A stretch of DNA of 64,000 nucleotides from Geosiphon pyriformis (GCA_016748015.1 JAAOMT010000543.1:372001-436000); one strand, 5' to 3'; counted from the stretch's first letter, positions 48,111 to 62,300 are shown. The notes: generated by a model not told the origin, from the sequence alone. Made by a program: numbers and translations.

Positions 48111-50414
48111 ATGTTTGGTTCAATAGATTTTTTTAATGCTGTCGATATACTTATACAGCTTTAATACTTTTGTTTATTTGATATGATCTTGATTAGTTCA
48201 GATAACTGGATACATGTAAGAAGTACATAAACTGCGAGTTTTTTTTTAGCTGTATGGTTTTAGGTAGTAATCAAATTATACTTATTATTATATAATAATA
48301 AATTATTATGGGCTGTATTTTTTTAAAAAGCTTTGTTTTTTAATTGCAATCTATAAGCTTTATTTTTCAAAACTTGGTAAATATAAAATGATCTATTTTA
48401 TTTAGGTTAAATTTTTTGCTTTATTGTTTTTTAGTTTTAATATAATATAAGTAAATAATTTTCATTCATTGTTTGATTAATATAAACACTGTTTTTTTAG
48501 TTATTATTGATATTAAAAACAATACTAAAAATTTTTGTATAAAATTTGTAATAATATGTTATTATATACTTTAAAAACTTTGCCTTTTTTTAAAATTAAA
48601 AAAAAAGTAATTGCTTTATATAATATTTTTAAGACCAAATTTGTTAATTTTTTAATTTTAAAGGTTAAAATTAGTAAATTAATTATTTTAGTGCATAATT
48701 ATATCTGCTTATTTTTTAGTTATTTAGTTTTAATTATTATTGAAAAATATATTATTATTACTTTTAAATCCAAATTTTTATTATTATTATTAAGACTGAT
48801 ATTTTAAAAAAAAGTTGTATTTAATAAAAACTTCTAAATATTAATACTATTATAAATTCTATTTTTTTTAATTATTTGGCTTTTAAATATAAAACTGTTT
48901 TTTAATTAATTAAGATTGTAAATTAATTTATTAATTTGGTTTTTTATATCTAAATTTTATTTATTATGTTTTAGATTATTTTATTTAAATTTATATCAAT
49001 TTATATAAAATTATTTTTATAGTTATTATTATTATTATTATTTAACATACTTTATTGCTTTATATTATTAATAATTATTTAATTATTACTTAATCAAATT
49101 ATTATTAATAAAAAAACTTTTTTTTAAAAAAATGTATTAAAATTAATTATAATTCAAATTAAGGAAATAAATTTTTGCTTTAAAAACATATTAATAAAAT
49201 TATTAATCTTAGAATTTATTAGATAGTCTATAAATAAAAAAAATTATTTTGCTTAAAGTACAACTGTAATTATTTGAAAAATAAAATCAGTTATTTTTAT
49301 AATTACAACATTAATAATTAAAGAATTTAATACTTTTTACTAGTTTTAAAAAGAGTACAAAAATCTTCAGTAACTTTGGAAATAAAATAAAATAAAATAC
49401 TTTTGGTAATATTAGTAGCTGGTTACATGTAAAAAGTGCATAAGCCATGTTTAATATAAAATATGTATTTTTATAGTTTTTACATAGTTGATAGAGTAAT
49501 TTATTCAAATTTACTTTGTAAATATTGAATGATATAAATATTTATTATTTAACATTTGAAGCTTTCAATGTTCTTAATAAACTTTAACATTAGGCAAATA
49601 TATTTGTATAGTATTAACACGGTTTTAAGAACGTTGAACCGATTACTCACTTTAATTTTTAGTATATATTTTACATATATCCACACCACAGTTTTATTTA
49701 TTTAAAATAAAAACATGTTTTTAATAAAATCATTTTTTTCTTCTCCCGCCGAGGTTAAAAATATTGTAAAAAACAATCTTGTATGAAAATAGCAAAAATA
49801 AAATACTGAATCATATAAATCAAATAATACTAAAAAAATTGTTTTTGAACCTGGTTGTAATATATAGATGTGTATAATTTATAATATTGTAATCTGGATT
49901 TTTATATTGCATGCTTAATTTGTTATGTTTTATAAAGCAACAAACATAAAAAATCCAGAATTAATTGTTGAAAGGAACAACTATCTCAATTTTTCAAATG
50001 ATTTTGTAATCTTAAACAGACCGTGAGTATTTTGGAAGGTTAAAAGGTCTTATTTACAGACTTCGAACAGTAAAGACTTTTTCATTATGTCGTGTCAGGA
50101 ATGGAAGAAAAGGTCTTCGAAAACAAATATTCAAAATATTCCCTTCATATGAAGAAGGCTTAATAGCTCAATGCCTTCAAATATCAGATTTGTCACCATT
50201 CAAGTTCTCTTTGCTAAACCAAAAATTTCAAAATGATTGTTCAAATTAAGTGGCTAACGCAGAGAGAACACGGGTGATATTTAATTACCAAAAACTGTTT
50301 ATCTTTTCGATTGTTTCAAGAAAGTTCAAGAGCACGCGCATCCATTTGACGATTTTCTGGCGTAGATTCAATCATTATGCTTCCACCATAACGTCATACT
50401 CAAATATATGATCT

Positions 50415-50429
50415 GTTCTCGAGAATTCT
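50415..50429. promoter_or_regulatory. heat-shock element of the small Hsp gene
   Basis: GTTCTCGAGAATTCT reads as three adjoining alternating 5-bp units (nTTCn nGAnn nTTCn), the classic HSF binding arrangement, about 70 bp before the TATA box of the Hsp20 gene. Confidence 0.6.
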
Positions 50430-50480
50430 AGCATAATCTGGTACTTTGATGAATTTCTTTGATGGGAGGAAAGGCAGCTC

Positions 50481-50488
50481 TTATAAAT
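50481..50488 (+). promoter_or_regulatory. TATA box of the small Hsp gene
   Basis: TTATAAAT lies 80 bp upstream of the ATG at 50563 and downstream of the heat-shock element, a spacing that suits a short heat-inducible leader. Confidence 0.5.
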
Positions 50489-50562
50489 ACACCAAGAAAC
50501 GGCAATAACCCATCAAATTTTAGACCTCAAGAGCACCTCCAATTCTATTATTTAATAAAAAA

Positions 50563-51081
50563 ATGTCTTTTCACTTAACTTCTGATTCAGATCTTCGACA
50601 ATTCGAAAATCAGGTGTCTCGCGTATTTGATAATTTCTTTAACACTTCGAAACGTGGTAATCGTAGTAGCTCCTCACAATGCTGGGTACCGTCTATTGAT
50701 CTTCATGAAATTGGAGAAAATTATGTAGTGAACGCCGAACTACCTGTAAGTTGAAATTCAAAGCTTTTTACATAATTTTATTTTTACATGGTTTTTAATG
50801 TTTATCTTCATCATTTCCCCACATAGGGTATTCCTAAAGAGAATATAAATGTTGACATACGTGAAAACGTTCTACACATCTCTGGTGAATCTAAAGCAGA
50901 CCAAAAGTACAAAGAAGGAAAGACCCACATCCAAGAACGCTGCTATGGTAATTACGCGCGTGCCATTCCCTTGCCATCGAATATAAAATCTGAGGAAATT
51001 ACCGCCAAGTTCGAGGATGGTATCTTGGAAGTTAATATTCCCAAGGCAGAAAATGCTGTCAAGAAAATTTCTGTCCAATAA
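50563..51081 (+). CDS. small heat shock protein, Hsp20/alpha-crystallin family
   Basis: Two exons (50563-50745, 50827-51081) code for 145 residues. The N-terminal arm (1-40) has FENQVSRVFDNFF. The alpha-crystallin domain covers about 45-140: VPSIDLHEIGENYVVNAELP, GIPKENINVDIRENVLHISG, and IPLPSNIKSEEITAKFEDGILEVNIPK with the conserved A-x-x-x-x-G-I-L-x-V-x-I-P signature. The protein would form oligomers that hold unfolding proteins under stress in the cytosol, as no targeting signal is present. A heat-shock element and TATA box precede it. Length and motifs are normal for the family, and the gene appears intact. Confidence 0.95.
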
Positions 51082-54000
51082 AAAAAGACCAATTCACAAT
51101 GTATAAAGGCAATTATTCAAGTTACTCTATCCCTTATTACTTTTACTATATGAAAGTTATATCAGTTTCAGGTCTTTTTTATATTACTTTCGGCTTCTAA
51201 TTGTAAGTACTCGCTTGCAAACTGTATCGCCACTCTCAAAACTTGAATTTTAGCATTGGTCTGATAGAAATATCAAAATTCTAAATTAGCGAATTTTACC
51301 AGGTGAAAATTTAAACCAATTAAAATCTTGTTTTGACAAACCAATCAGAGAGCGATTAGTATGAAAAATTTTTTCGACCGTATCTCTTGTTTATAAGATA
51401 AACTCATTGTCTAGTGAATCTATTATTTATCAATTATAAAAAACAATCTGGATACTCGCAAAAAAACCTAACACAAGAGAACCTTCACGCTATATGAGTT
51501 GAGATTTGTGTAGAGGTAGGCTAAGTATTTCAAAGGAGAATTTACTGGCTTGAGAGTGCATCAAAATGATCAAAGACTTGGTTTATATTCTCACGGTGGG
51601 ATGCGCCTTTGAGTAAATCTTTTATACGAACAAAAATTAACCAAATTGTATCCTATAAAGCTTTTTGTAGTCTACGTGATATTGGAATGGTAAAAACGAA
51701 GGATAAAAAGTTTTTAACTCCAGTCCTATCAACTCCACTCTACCAACATTTGTACTCGGCTATAGATCATTTCTGAAGTGACATGGAAAGATCCTCTAGC
51801 TAGTCAAATGATTCAGAAACCCGCAAGGCAGATGGTACCATCTCTTTTACTGATGATGCAGAGAAAATGAATTGGGGAAGATTTCATCAGAATAGCATGA
51901 TCAATTTACCGCAAAGACGGAAGGAATAGATCGGAAGCTTCTAGAAAATGCCTATTTGGCAAGCTATCGTAATTATTGGTACTCAATATAAATAATGCGT
52001 CCATCTGGTAATAATGGGATATCTTCCAAGCCCATTTGCAATCAGAGTCTGACCCAGCATTTGGGTTATATTGAAGGATTTCCTTTAGGAAAATCCACAT
52101 TCCTCATCTGTTCTGAACGGCAAAGTATTGCTAGTTCAGATCGAGAAGATGACATTTGGCCATCAAAAAGATGGCCAGATATCATGTTTGTGATGAAACA
52201 TGGAGAAAAATTACGAGCTCCTAGAAAAAAACACTACCATATACTGTACATTAATAATTTCTCTTAGTTATCTCACGAAAGTAGAAATCAAGGCTCGTTT
52301 AATAACACTATTGATTTACAATTTTTACCCCGATCGTATTTTAAACGATATCACACTTTGGGGAGTAGGGTGTGCGCAAAGCTAGTCTTTGATGAAGATA
52401 TTGTTGAGGATTATCTATTACGATATTCGAAAGCTCGAAAAAATAAAATGGTCGGCGTAAAAAACTAACATCTAATGCTTCTCGTGTAATTGATCAGTAT
52501 ATTCAAAAGGATACCTCAAATTCTGCTGAATTAATTCAGTAAATTAGCAGAAGTGAGAATAGAAGTCTCGTCCAACAATTTCAAGACATCTGAACGAACA
52601 TTATATAAATGTCAACTTTCTCTTACTAAATCTATGCTTACCTTACTCCAAATAAAATCGCGAATTGTCATGATGATTGATAGGCATTAAACAAATCCTT
52701 TGATCGATAAAATCTCCACATCATGTATAAAGGGGTTAGGATAAACGACACCCGAGCCAATGTAATTTATTTTTATATTATCAATGAGATACTCTTGGGA
52801 CAAATTTTGCTGTGTCTTGAATATTAGTAAGAAAATTAAGTTCGCAGCGTTATAATTTATTTTTGTATCGTTATAAAACTGGCACTATCTTTTCGAATGA
52901 CCTATCAGATTTTGGAAACCATTTACACATGGTCAACTTAAAGCTGGGTATGTCGTCGCAAATCTCCGATTATGTAGGAACAGATTTAAATTTTGATAAA
53001 TGGAATATAAATTTTCCTTGAAAAGTGGAAAATTAAAGAGATAGAGTTGCATGGTAATTAGATTGAAAAACAATATCTTTTGAAATCAGAATCGATATTA
53101 TAGTTTACCTTCTTTACCATTTAATCCAGATCAAAAGTTGGTAAGTAATTGATATATTTTTTATATGTAGCCATTATACCTTTAAAACATAGATGCATAT
53201 GAAAGAAAAACTACCTTCTAGTATTCATGTAAAGACAAAACACTCCCTTTGTATATGATATAATAAAATTTTACAAACATATTGACCTACTTTTCTCGAT
53301 ACATGTACAAAAATCTTCTAGCGACGACCATTACCGCCTTTGTGCCTATTTTTTACAAATTTTTGACATTATATCTCACCTCATTTCAGAAGTATTATAA
53401 CTTTTGCTTGTTACGTTCATTGACCGATATTTTCATCTCCAATATAAATCATGTGCAAGGCTGCAAAATTAACTCCGCTTTGGGAATAATGGAAATAAAG
53501 TTTATCACATGGGTTTTCGTTTACATTTCTTAATAACTACTTTTAAGTGATAATCACAGATCTGGAATGTTAAATTGTTTAAATAGATCTTTTTTTTTAA
53601 TTCGGATTGGGTTAAAAAATGAATTTTTTATATATTTAAATAACTAATATTTTAAAACTTAATATATCGCACCAACAACTCTTTCACGCTTTATCTCATG
53701 ATTTCGATAGCGAAGCATATTTTGCCGTATTATGTTCTAATGACTATATTTATAATGACGAAAATTTTTATTGAAGAATTCAACAATCTTAGAATTGCCT
53801 GTTGCCGCTCACAAGCTCAGTCTAAAGATTATATAATTGAACATCATGGGTGAAACATGATTCATTCAAGAACCTAAAAGTTGCCCTATCTTCAAATGGC
53901 TTAAATATGAAAGAATTAGAAATATATGGAATGAGGAATTGCTCAATTGGATAACAATATAAAGTTAGAGAAAGTTCTTAACTGGACAGATGAAACCTCT

Positions 54001-54576
54001 AACGCCTTTAAGGAATCTATTCAGGAAATTCTATATTTAATTCGGTTCTTTCACATGCTCACGATTGAATACTGATTAAATCCCACAATGTGAAGCAGCT
54101 TGACCACTAGATTCAAGACAAAGACAACGATACTCATTTTCAACCCAATTTGGAAATAATTTTAATTTATTACTTCGAGCCAGTCAATACAGGAGACTTT
54201 TATTCGTTATGCGATGATAAAGAGTAATACCATAATCAAAGTGAAAGAAGCTGGTCAACTGATTGGGTGTTATATCCCAAAATTTTCCCATTCTACCACG
54301 GTAAATATTTAGATGGAAAAGGAGTTTTATCTTTTCCCTTAAAGATGGCAAAGCTGAAAATGCTAAACTTCGTAAATTTGCTAGGTTATGAATACTTAAA
54401 ATACGCTTTTTTAACTCATAAGGAAAACTATATATATCTCTGTTTTCAAAAATATGGTCTTTTCCTTCTTGAAAATCGGATGATTTAATCTTTTTTTTTG
54501 TCAACAATAATAAAATTCTTCTAAGAGCAGAAAACTACAACCTAAACGAAAAACTAAAATTTAATTTAATGAAAAG
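51082..54576. other. gene-poor stretch with eroded coding-like segments
   Basis: About 3.5 kb. Parts of 51.5-52.6 kb read like former exons on the + strand (for instance FCSLRDIGMVKTKDKKFLTP near 51670, VEIKARLITLLIYNFYPDRI near 52284, FDEDIVEDYLLRYSKARK near 52389), but frames shift and stop often and no family is recognisable. 54.2-54.5 kb has overlapping frames on both strands with no support. Probably a dead gene or element. Confidence 0.35.
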
Positions 54577-54927
54577 TTAGTAATTATCCAAAAAAGTTAA
54601 ACCCGTAATTTGAAATTTTCGATTTTTATTATAAGTGATAAATCGAGTAGGTCCTCGATAACCTTCTATGGAAGCTTCTTCAATTTTTACGGTAAATTCA
54701 TCTCTCCAACCACCAGCGTTCACTTGAGCAACTTTTTGTTGAAATTCCAACAAAACTGGACTGCTTTTATTAAGTCCCAACTGATCACCGACTTTTTGCA
54801 CGGAATATTCGATTAAAGTGTGTTCTCCGCAGTGAGAACAAACATGCTCACAATTTCCACTTCTACAAGCACCATTGCAGGTGTTGTAGCGAGAATTTCT
54901 GTATTCTTTACAATTAGTGCAATACAT
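54577..54927 (-). CDS. cysteine-rich small protein with zinc-binding pattern
   Basis: A single-exon frame of 116 residues from the ATG at 54927. The N-terminal 36 residues hold seven cysteines and three histidines: C3, C6, C17, C21, C26, C30, C33, H28, H32, H36 (MYCTNCKEYRNS; CNGACRSGNCEHVCSHCGEH). This spacing could bind two zinc ions. The remainder (about 45-116) is a mixed helix/strand region with VNAGGWRDEFTVKIEEAS and ends TGLTFLDNY. There is no signal peptide, and I do not recognise the family. It lies just beside AT island 3 yet has normal codon use. Alternative: a zinc-ribbon regulator or a domesticated transposon fragment. Confidence 0.6.
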   Translation of the reverse strand: MYCTNCKEYRNSRYNTCNGACRSGNCEHVCSHCGEHTLIEYSVQKVGDQLGLNKSSPVLLEFQQKVAQVNAGGWRDEFTVKIEEASIEGYRGPTRFITYNKNRKFQITGLTFLDNY

Positions 54928-54989
54928 CTTACGAACAAATAAAAAAATATAAGGAATCAGCAAAAGTTTTAAGACTTATCATAGAATTA

Positions 54990-57900
54990 AAAAAATATTA
55001 CTTTTTTTGTATATGAAATTTGTTCAAAATTTTATTTGACCGTCGACTGGTAAAGAATAAAACTTTGATTTATGAAAAAAATTCCCTCTCAATTTTTCCA
55101 TTACTCAGGAAAAATAACGCAAACCACATCATTTTATAAACTTTATCAATAAGATTTCTAATATAATAACCAATTTTATAATAGCAATACAAATTTATAT
55201 TCAATATATATTAATAATAAAATTAAATAAAAAAATTATTATAGATAAACTTACAACTATATTTTGTAGTACTTTTTTTATTAAGCCAACTATTTTGTTT
55301 TTTTCCCGGTATTAATGATAATTTTTGAATTTTTATTGTAAATAATTTTGGTTATAATTTTTTAGTTATGATTTCAATTTATGATTTTCGATTTTTTGTT
55401 AAAAACTAAGTAAATAATCAAAAGTTTATTTTAAGTTAAAGTTGTTTTTTTATACAAAAAAAAAATCTTATTGAAATTTTTAAATCTTTTTTATAATTTT
55501 ATTTATAACAAGATTTTGAACTTGTATTGCTTTTTTAATAACTTTATTAAAAACATTAGATCTATTACAGATTGCTAAAATTATGAATAAACTTAATAAT
55601 ATTTACACCAGTCCTATAATTATTTCCAAAAACCAATAAAGATTTCAAAAACCAACTTTTGAAAACAAATTTTTTGGCAATATTAATACATTATATAAAG
55701 TTTTAAGAACAAAAAAATCCTTCAATAAACAGTTAAATAAGCCAAAATATTTAATTAAAGTATTAATAAAAATACCAATTTTTACTGCAAAATCAAAAAT
55801 ATATAATCGAAATTTTTTAATAAACTAAAATAAAAACAATAAACACTTAAGTATTTGGAATTATAAAGTTTTTTTTAGCTAAAATAGACAATTTGTAATA
55901 TAAAGTTGTCATAAAATATAATTAAAAAATAATAAAATCTAAGCCAAATATATTGATTTTTAAATGTTAATCTAAATTTTATATTAAAACAGTTTTTATC
56001 AAATTAAAATTTTAAGCCAACAATTTTTTAATAAACTTTTAACATATTTAATCTTTTAATTAATAAAATAAATAAAGTAAACATAATTTTTACAAAATAA
56101 TAAATATTTTTAAAAATTGTCTTATTATTAAACATAAAAATTTTTTTTAATATTAAATAATAATATAAAAATAATATTGTATACTTAGGTAATGGTTGGG
56201 CTGCACTTGTAAAACTTTAATAAAAAAAAATATATTGTCAATTTATCTATAAACAATTAACTTAATTATTATTTATAATATTTAAATAATTTTTGACTTT
56301 ATTTTAATAAACAATTAAATTTTTATTTTTGATAATATTATTAATATATTATTTTTTAATTTAATATTAATTACAAAATTACAATTGATTAACAATTCTA
56401 TTTTATATATATTTAAAAAATATTAATTATTCAAATTAATAACAATAATATTAAACACTAATACATATTTTAAAAACAATATTATTGTTTATAATTTAGC
56501 TAAAATTAAAAACATTAAGCTATAAATTTTTATATTTATACCAAAATTAATATTTAAAAAATAAACAATATTATTAATAATATTATAAAAGCCCAAATAT
56601 TTAATTAAATTGTTAATATAAACAGAAACAACTTTTAAATCAGTTTTTTTTAAGCATATTTTAATTGTTACAAAATAATAAATAATTAACAAATATTAAA
56701 AATAAATAACAAATAGTAAAATTAATATACTATTTATAAAATTATTATTAATTATAAAAGTTAAAACAAAATCAAATTAAACAGAAACTAAACTTTTAGA
56801 ATCTAGTTATTTTTAATAGTAAAAGTTTTTTAATTAAAGTAAAATCATTGCTATTTAAAAACTAATTAATAAAAACAATACCAAATTTTTAATAACTTAA
56901 TTACAGTAAAATAAATAAAACAACTAAAACCATTTAAAATTAAAACTTTATTTCTAAAATGAAAAGATATTTATTATATTAGCCAAAAATTATCTTAAAA
57001 AAAATTAAAAATCTAACTAAAAATAAAAAATATTATAAGAACCAATCTAAAACTTATAAAGTTTAAGTTTTATAAAAAAAATATATATTAAAAACATTAC
57101 AAATATTTGCAAATATTATAATACTAGTTACTTTATTTTAGATTAAATTTGTTAAAAATCTTTAAGTTATAAAACAATAAATAATACAGAAATTTATTAA
57201 AAAGTTTTTGAAGAGATTAACATTAATTTTTAAATATTTATAAATTAAAAAGTTATATTTTTTACATATGTTTTTATAAATAAAACTAAATTGAATTTTA
57301 TAACTAATAATAAATTATAAAACCATTAATATTAAATAGAAAAATTGTTTATTTGAAATAGCTTTTTTTAATATTATATTAACAAAAAATTTAATATTTA
57401 TATATTTTTTAATTAAACTAAACTTATATAAGCAATTCATTAATAAAATTTTTTTTAACAATAAAGATAAATAAATTATTAATGCTTAATAAAACTTCTT
57501 TGGTTTTCTAATTAATAAAAATAGTTATAGTTTTATTATTATTTATTAAAATATTATTGATCTCAAAAAATTTACTAACAATATTTAAAATATGTTAAGT
57601 AATAGTTTTATTATTTTTAATTTAAATTATGTTATTAATAAATATATTAACAATTAAATAAAAAATTATTTTACCTTTTATTTTAACTTTCTTAATTTTA
57701 ATAATAAATTTGAAATCAATTTTGTAATTATATAAATGTTTATGTTTTTTAATTTTACAAAAAAAAAGTCATAAAAAATATACAAAAAGTAAAAAAATTT
57801 TATTTGTTATAAACTGAAAAAATATAATTAAATATAATTTTATTAAAATTTTTTTGGCCATTTTAATTAAAAAAATAAAATAAATATTAATTAAAATATT

Positions 57901-60900
57901 TTTTTATTTATAAAGTTTAAGAATTATTAACATCTAAATTTTTTTTATAAAAAGCAAATACAAATTTACTTAATAAATAAAAAATTTATTTATCACTATT
58001 TTTTTGGTTTTAATTATTTATAATTTTATTTATCTTAAATTTAATATTATTAAGCTCTAAAATCAAATTATTATTATTAATTAAATAATCTAAAACAACT
58101 TTATAAAAAGAATACTTTAGTATAATTTAATTATACAATTTTTATTATTGTCAAAGTTTTCTGTATTTTTTAATAACAGTATTTATTTTGGATGTTTTAA
58201 CTATTTAAAATTTATAGTATTTAAAATTTCCTATATATCTTCTTAATTTTAGACAAAATAAAATCAATATTATAATAACTTAAATCAATTAATAATATGT
58301 TCTGTATTTTAAAAGTTTTAATATTATTAATAAATAAACAAATACCCAAAAGTTGTTTAAATTTAAAACCAAGACTTAATTTTAATTTCATAGTAATTTT
58401 AAATACTAATTGTTTATTTTTGGTACAATTAAATATTTTATACCAAATTTTAAAAAAATTTTATTAACTAATAAACATAAAATGTTTTTTTAAAATAATT
58501 TATATAGTATTTAAATTCTTAAATTCTTTTAATTTATTAAATATATTAGTCATAACTATAGTTTTTAATAAAAATAAATTCTTAAAGTAATTTTATTTAT
58601 TATTATTAATATTTTTAAAGTTGTATTTTTAATAATTTTTATTGGTTTGCTTGAACAAAACATTAAATTAAGTATTCAAAAAATTATCTAAATTAACAAA
58701 TATCAAAATAATTTTGTAATTAAATTAAAATACTTAGATATTTTATATATATATTGTTTAACAGGAGCAATAAAAAAACCTGTTAACAAAAATATAATTA
58801 ATTATCTTTTTTATCTCTTTAAAATTATTTTAAGTCAAAATTTTAATCTTAAAAAAACCAATAAAGAAATTACATAAACCTAATTTTAAATACTTTCTAA
58901 AACTAATATTATATTTGATATTATTTTTGTTAAAATTACTTTCTAAAACCACAAATATACTGGTGTTTATCACTTTGACAATAAAAAAATTAATATCAAA
59001 AGTTTAATCTAATTTTATGTTAAGAGATGTCTTAATATATAAACCAAGTATTATAACTAAAATTTTTTTTTAAACAATAAATAAACGAAAAAATAAATCT
59101 GAAATTTTTAAAACTTAAACATATGTTTAATTAAATTATTGTTTATAATTATTGCAATTTCAGAATCCAAAAAATTCGAATATAAACACATAAACTCTAT
59201 TAAATTTATTTATTATTTATAATTTAACATTATTTTTTAGCTTTGTTTTTGTAATAATTGAAACTATATTATTTATATTTTTATGTTATTTAATAATATA
59301 TTTTTATTTTGTAAGATTATTTATTTCTTTTATATTACATATAATAATTTTTCAAATTAAACTAGTTATTAAAAAAAGATATAAATAATTTGCTTTTAAA
59401 AACATTTTATCAAATTTTATGTATTATTATATTAATAAAACCTAACAGTTTAAATAGTTTAGCTCTAAAACTACCCAATTAAGTAATAACAAAATTAAAA
59501 ATACCAGAGTTTACAGATAATATATTGTTTAAAATTTTATTAGTATTAGATACTAGTATTAAAAATAATAAAGAAAAATAAAATATTTAACTTTATAATA
59601 TTAACATAATCTGGTTAAAAAAAAACTTTAAACTTTATTTTAGTTTATTTAACCACAAAACTGTTAATAAAAAAATAATATTAAATAAAATTCAAAAGAA
59701 ATAGAACCAATTTATTAACCAAAAAAGACTACTTAAATTTAAAATTTGCTATCAAAACAACTAAATACAAGATAAATTTTTTTTAACAAATACAGCTCAA
59801 TTATTATCTAGTATATATAAACAAACTAAGTATTTACAACTAAATATAACTTACACATTTTCTATATGTGACCAGTTATTTAAGCCAGTCAAGACTTTAC
59901 AACTTATTTAATTAAAAAAAACATATCAATATATAAAAAATAAATAAAATTCAAAAATTAAACAAATTTTTATGATTATTTTTTATTATAAAAGTTTTAA
60001 CAAGATTTAAAACTAAAAAATAATTATATAAATATTAATGTATTTATTATTTACTTTTTTTTATTTTTTTGCATTTAAAAATAATTTGTGCATAAAATTA
60101 TACATTATATCTTTGTATTCTATTAGTTTTATTATGCTAATTTAATAAAAATTTCAATATAAATGTTTTTAATTATTAATAATACATTAATTTATTTTTA
60201 AATAATTATTTTTCTTATATTATTAAAGTGTATTTAAAAAATAAAATTTGAATTTTTAAATTACCACAATATTTAGTTATTACAAATTATTATTATTATT
60301 ATTATTATTATAATAATATTAAATTTTGTTATTATTTTTGTAATATTTAGTTTTTTAATTTAAATTAAGCATATTATTTAATTTTTTTGAAAAAATTTAT
60401 TTTTATTTAGCACATAATAAATTTGTTTATATATTGTATTATTTTAAATATTAAACAAATATATTTTACAAATATTAATTGCTTTAAATTAAATTCATAT
60501 TCACTTAACAGATGTTCAAGTTTTAAATTTGTATTAAAAACATAATTCAGGAAATTTGCATTTTTTAAATGTAATAAATAATTTTTTTTATAATTTACTC
60601 TTAATTTGAATATAAGTAACCAAAATTTTTTTCAGTGAGTTATCAGAATTAATTAAAGAAAATCCACAATTTTGGTGGTGTATTAATTTTGTAGCTTAAA
60701 ATTTTGCCTTTTATTATAACAAATTTTTTATATTTTTTTGCTAACTTGGTATTTTTTATAATAATTTTACTTTAATTTGGTTTTGGTTTAAACTAGCTAA
60801 AAAATTACAATAAACAAAATCTTAACTTATTTTTATCAGTAAAAAAATAATCGATTGAATTAAATAAATCATAACCTTAGCATAATTTTCAGAAAAAATT

Positions 60901-61180
60901 AACGTTAGTCATTACGTTTTTATTAATAATTATTTTGGCTTTTCATTATGGTATTTTTTTATATTAATGCAAACATAATACAAAACTGTTGTTTAGTAAA
61001 TGATTTGAATAATTATGGCCAATGTCTAACATATTAAAATCAGCAATAGATAATTTTTTATTAATTAAAGTCTTGTTTTTGAAATGATAATTTGCATTTT
61101 TATTTATAAACTTGAGCTGTACTATCAAAAAAATGTTTTTTTTAGTTTTACTTAAAGCTTTTTGAACATTTTGGTTGAAC
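54990..61180. other. AT-rich island 3, no genes
   Basis: About 6.2 kb of the most AT-rich sequence in the window (A-rich on the + strand), with hardly any CpG (about three between 55.4 and 60.8 kb) while GC, CC and GG dinucleotides persist in words such as AAGCC and TTGG. An ATT microsatellite lies at 60287-60309. No gene or RNA is supported, and the frame 56489-56692 is low complexity. The left edge is close behind the cysteine-rich gene. Probably hypermutated repeats. Confidence 0.65.
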
Positions 61181-61199
61181 TACCACAACCACATTTTAC

Positions 61200-62300
61200 T
61201 TCCAAAAAATGGAAAGTTTTTTTATATTTTTATGCAATTTGTTTGATTTTGTAGATTTTTTAATAATAAATTTAGTATACATAAGAATGATGTATATAAA
61301 ATTGAAATATATGAAACTTATATATATTAAATCTACTATGGAGCCAAAACTACAGCATTTTACACTTTTTAAAGCAAGAGCAAGGCAAAAAGATTGTTCC
61401 TTATATTTTGAAATTAAAAAATACCCAAGCTGTTAAAAAATATGTGGACCAAGAAAAGATAACTTATGTTTACCAAAGGGGAAAGGCCAAAAAAAGCTAT
61501 TAAACGAACATTGACAAAATATTTTCAAGAAGTATAGGCGGTTATTTCCAGGTTCTATCTGGAAATAAAATAACGCATTTTAGTAAAATTCCAATATCTT
61601 AATATTAGTACCAAATAAAAACCATCGCAACCAATAATGACTAAGTGGTTACTTAATGTTCCCAACTAAGTAGCTATGTAATTAGGAGGCCATTGTTGCC
61701 ACTAGAACATTTTTTGAAATCGACTTTCCCATTTTATCCCTTAATTGTCCTGAAATATATTCTGCCAAGTTCCCTTTAGTAAAGACCATTGAATAGTGAA
61801 CGGCAGCTTGGTCAGAATAGTGTTATGATAAAGACTCCGGAATTGTTTGTATGACCACTTCTCTGGTGTGTGAGTATTCAAATATTCCATGAGTGCTATT
61901 GTCGAAGTAGAGTTGTAAAGTAACTAGTAGAAAATATTATTGTCATTTTGAAAAATATTACCTTTATGACCAGAATAATGTGAAATTGGGATGTTAGATG
62001 TCGATATTGTTGTAGAAGTGAATAGAAGGCGCGAAACGTTGAAAAAAAGGCTGAATACATAATAACGATTCAAATTAGAGACAAAGACAGTGAAGTCTAG
62101 AGATCTTGGAAAGATTAATAACAGCATACATGTTAATAAGTTTTTAGTTCATAGCTACTAGCAGCAAAACAGAGGTATTTTTCACTTAAATAATTGTGCA
62201 GGTAGCAAGCAGTAATAAAAGATTTTCGAGTGATGTTGCCAAGTTACCACATGTTAAAATAAATGATTAAATTTCTAATTCTAATTAAGTCTATATAATA
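61200..62300. other. mixed repeat-like region
   Basis: GC rises toward normal. Short broken coding-like pieces occur on both strands (61209-61520, 62127-61924) without a recognisable family. Probably degraded mobile or duplicated sequence next to the hydrolase pseudogene. Confidence 0.35.

Larger units (their letters stand above)
44171..49940. other. AT-rich island 2, enclosing a GC-normal pocket
   Basis: Extremely AT-rich sequence with poly-A/T runs, AAT/ATT microsatellites (for instance 45627-45643) and almost no CpG, interrupted only by the normal-composition pocket at about 47560-48110. A segment at 44729-45020 is a heavily mutated copy of part of that pocket. Frames such as 48535-48807 code for low-complexity Ile/Leu/Phe/Lys peptides and are not called. 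The island is best read as a cluster of decayed repeats. Confidence 0.65.

Noticed and set aside
48535-48807. 90-residue hydrophobic frame in AT island 2
   Set aside because: Composition (Ile, Leu, Phe, Lys, Tyr) is what poly-A/T sequence gives by chance. No splice partners or promoter.
54184-54507. Overlapping frames on both strands (107 and 73 residues)
   Set aside because: No domain, no clear codon bias on either strand and no splice context, so neither was called.
56489-56692. 67-residue hydrophobic frame in AT island 3
   Set aside because: Low-complexity by-product of extreme AT content, with no independent support.
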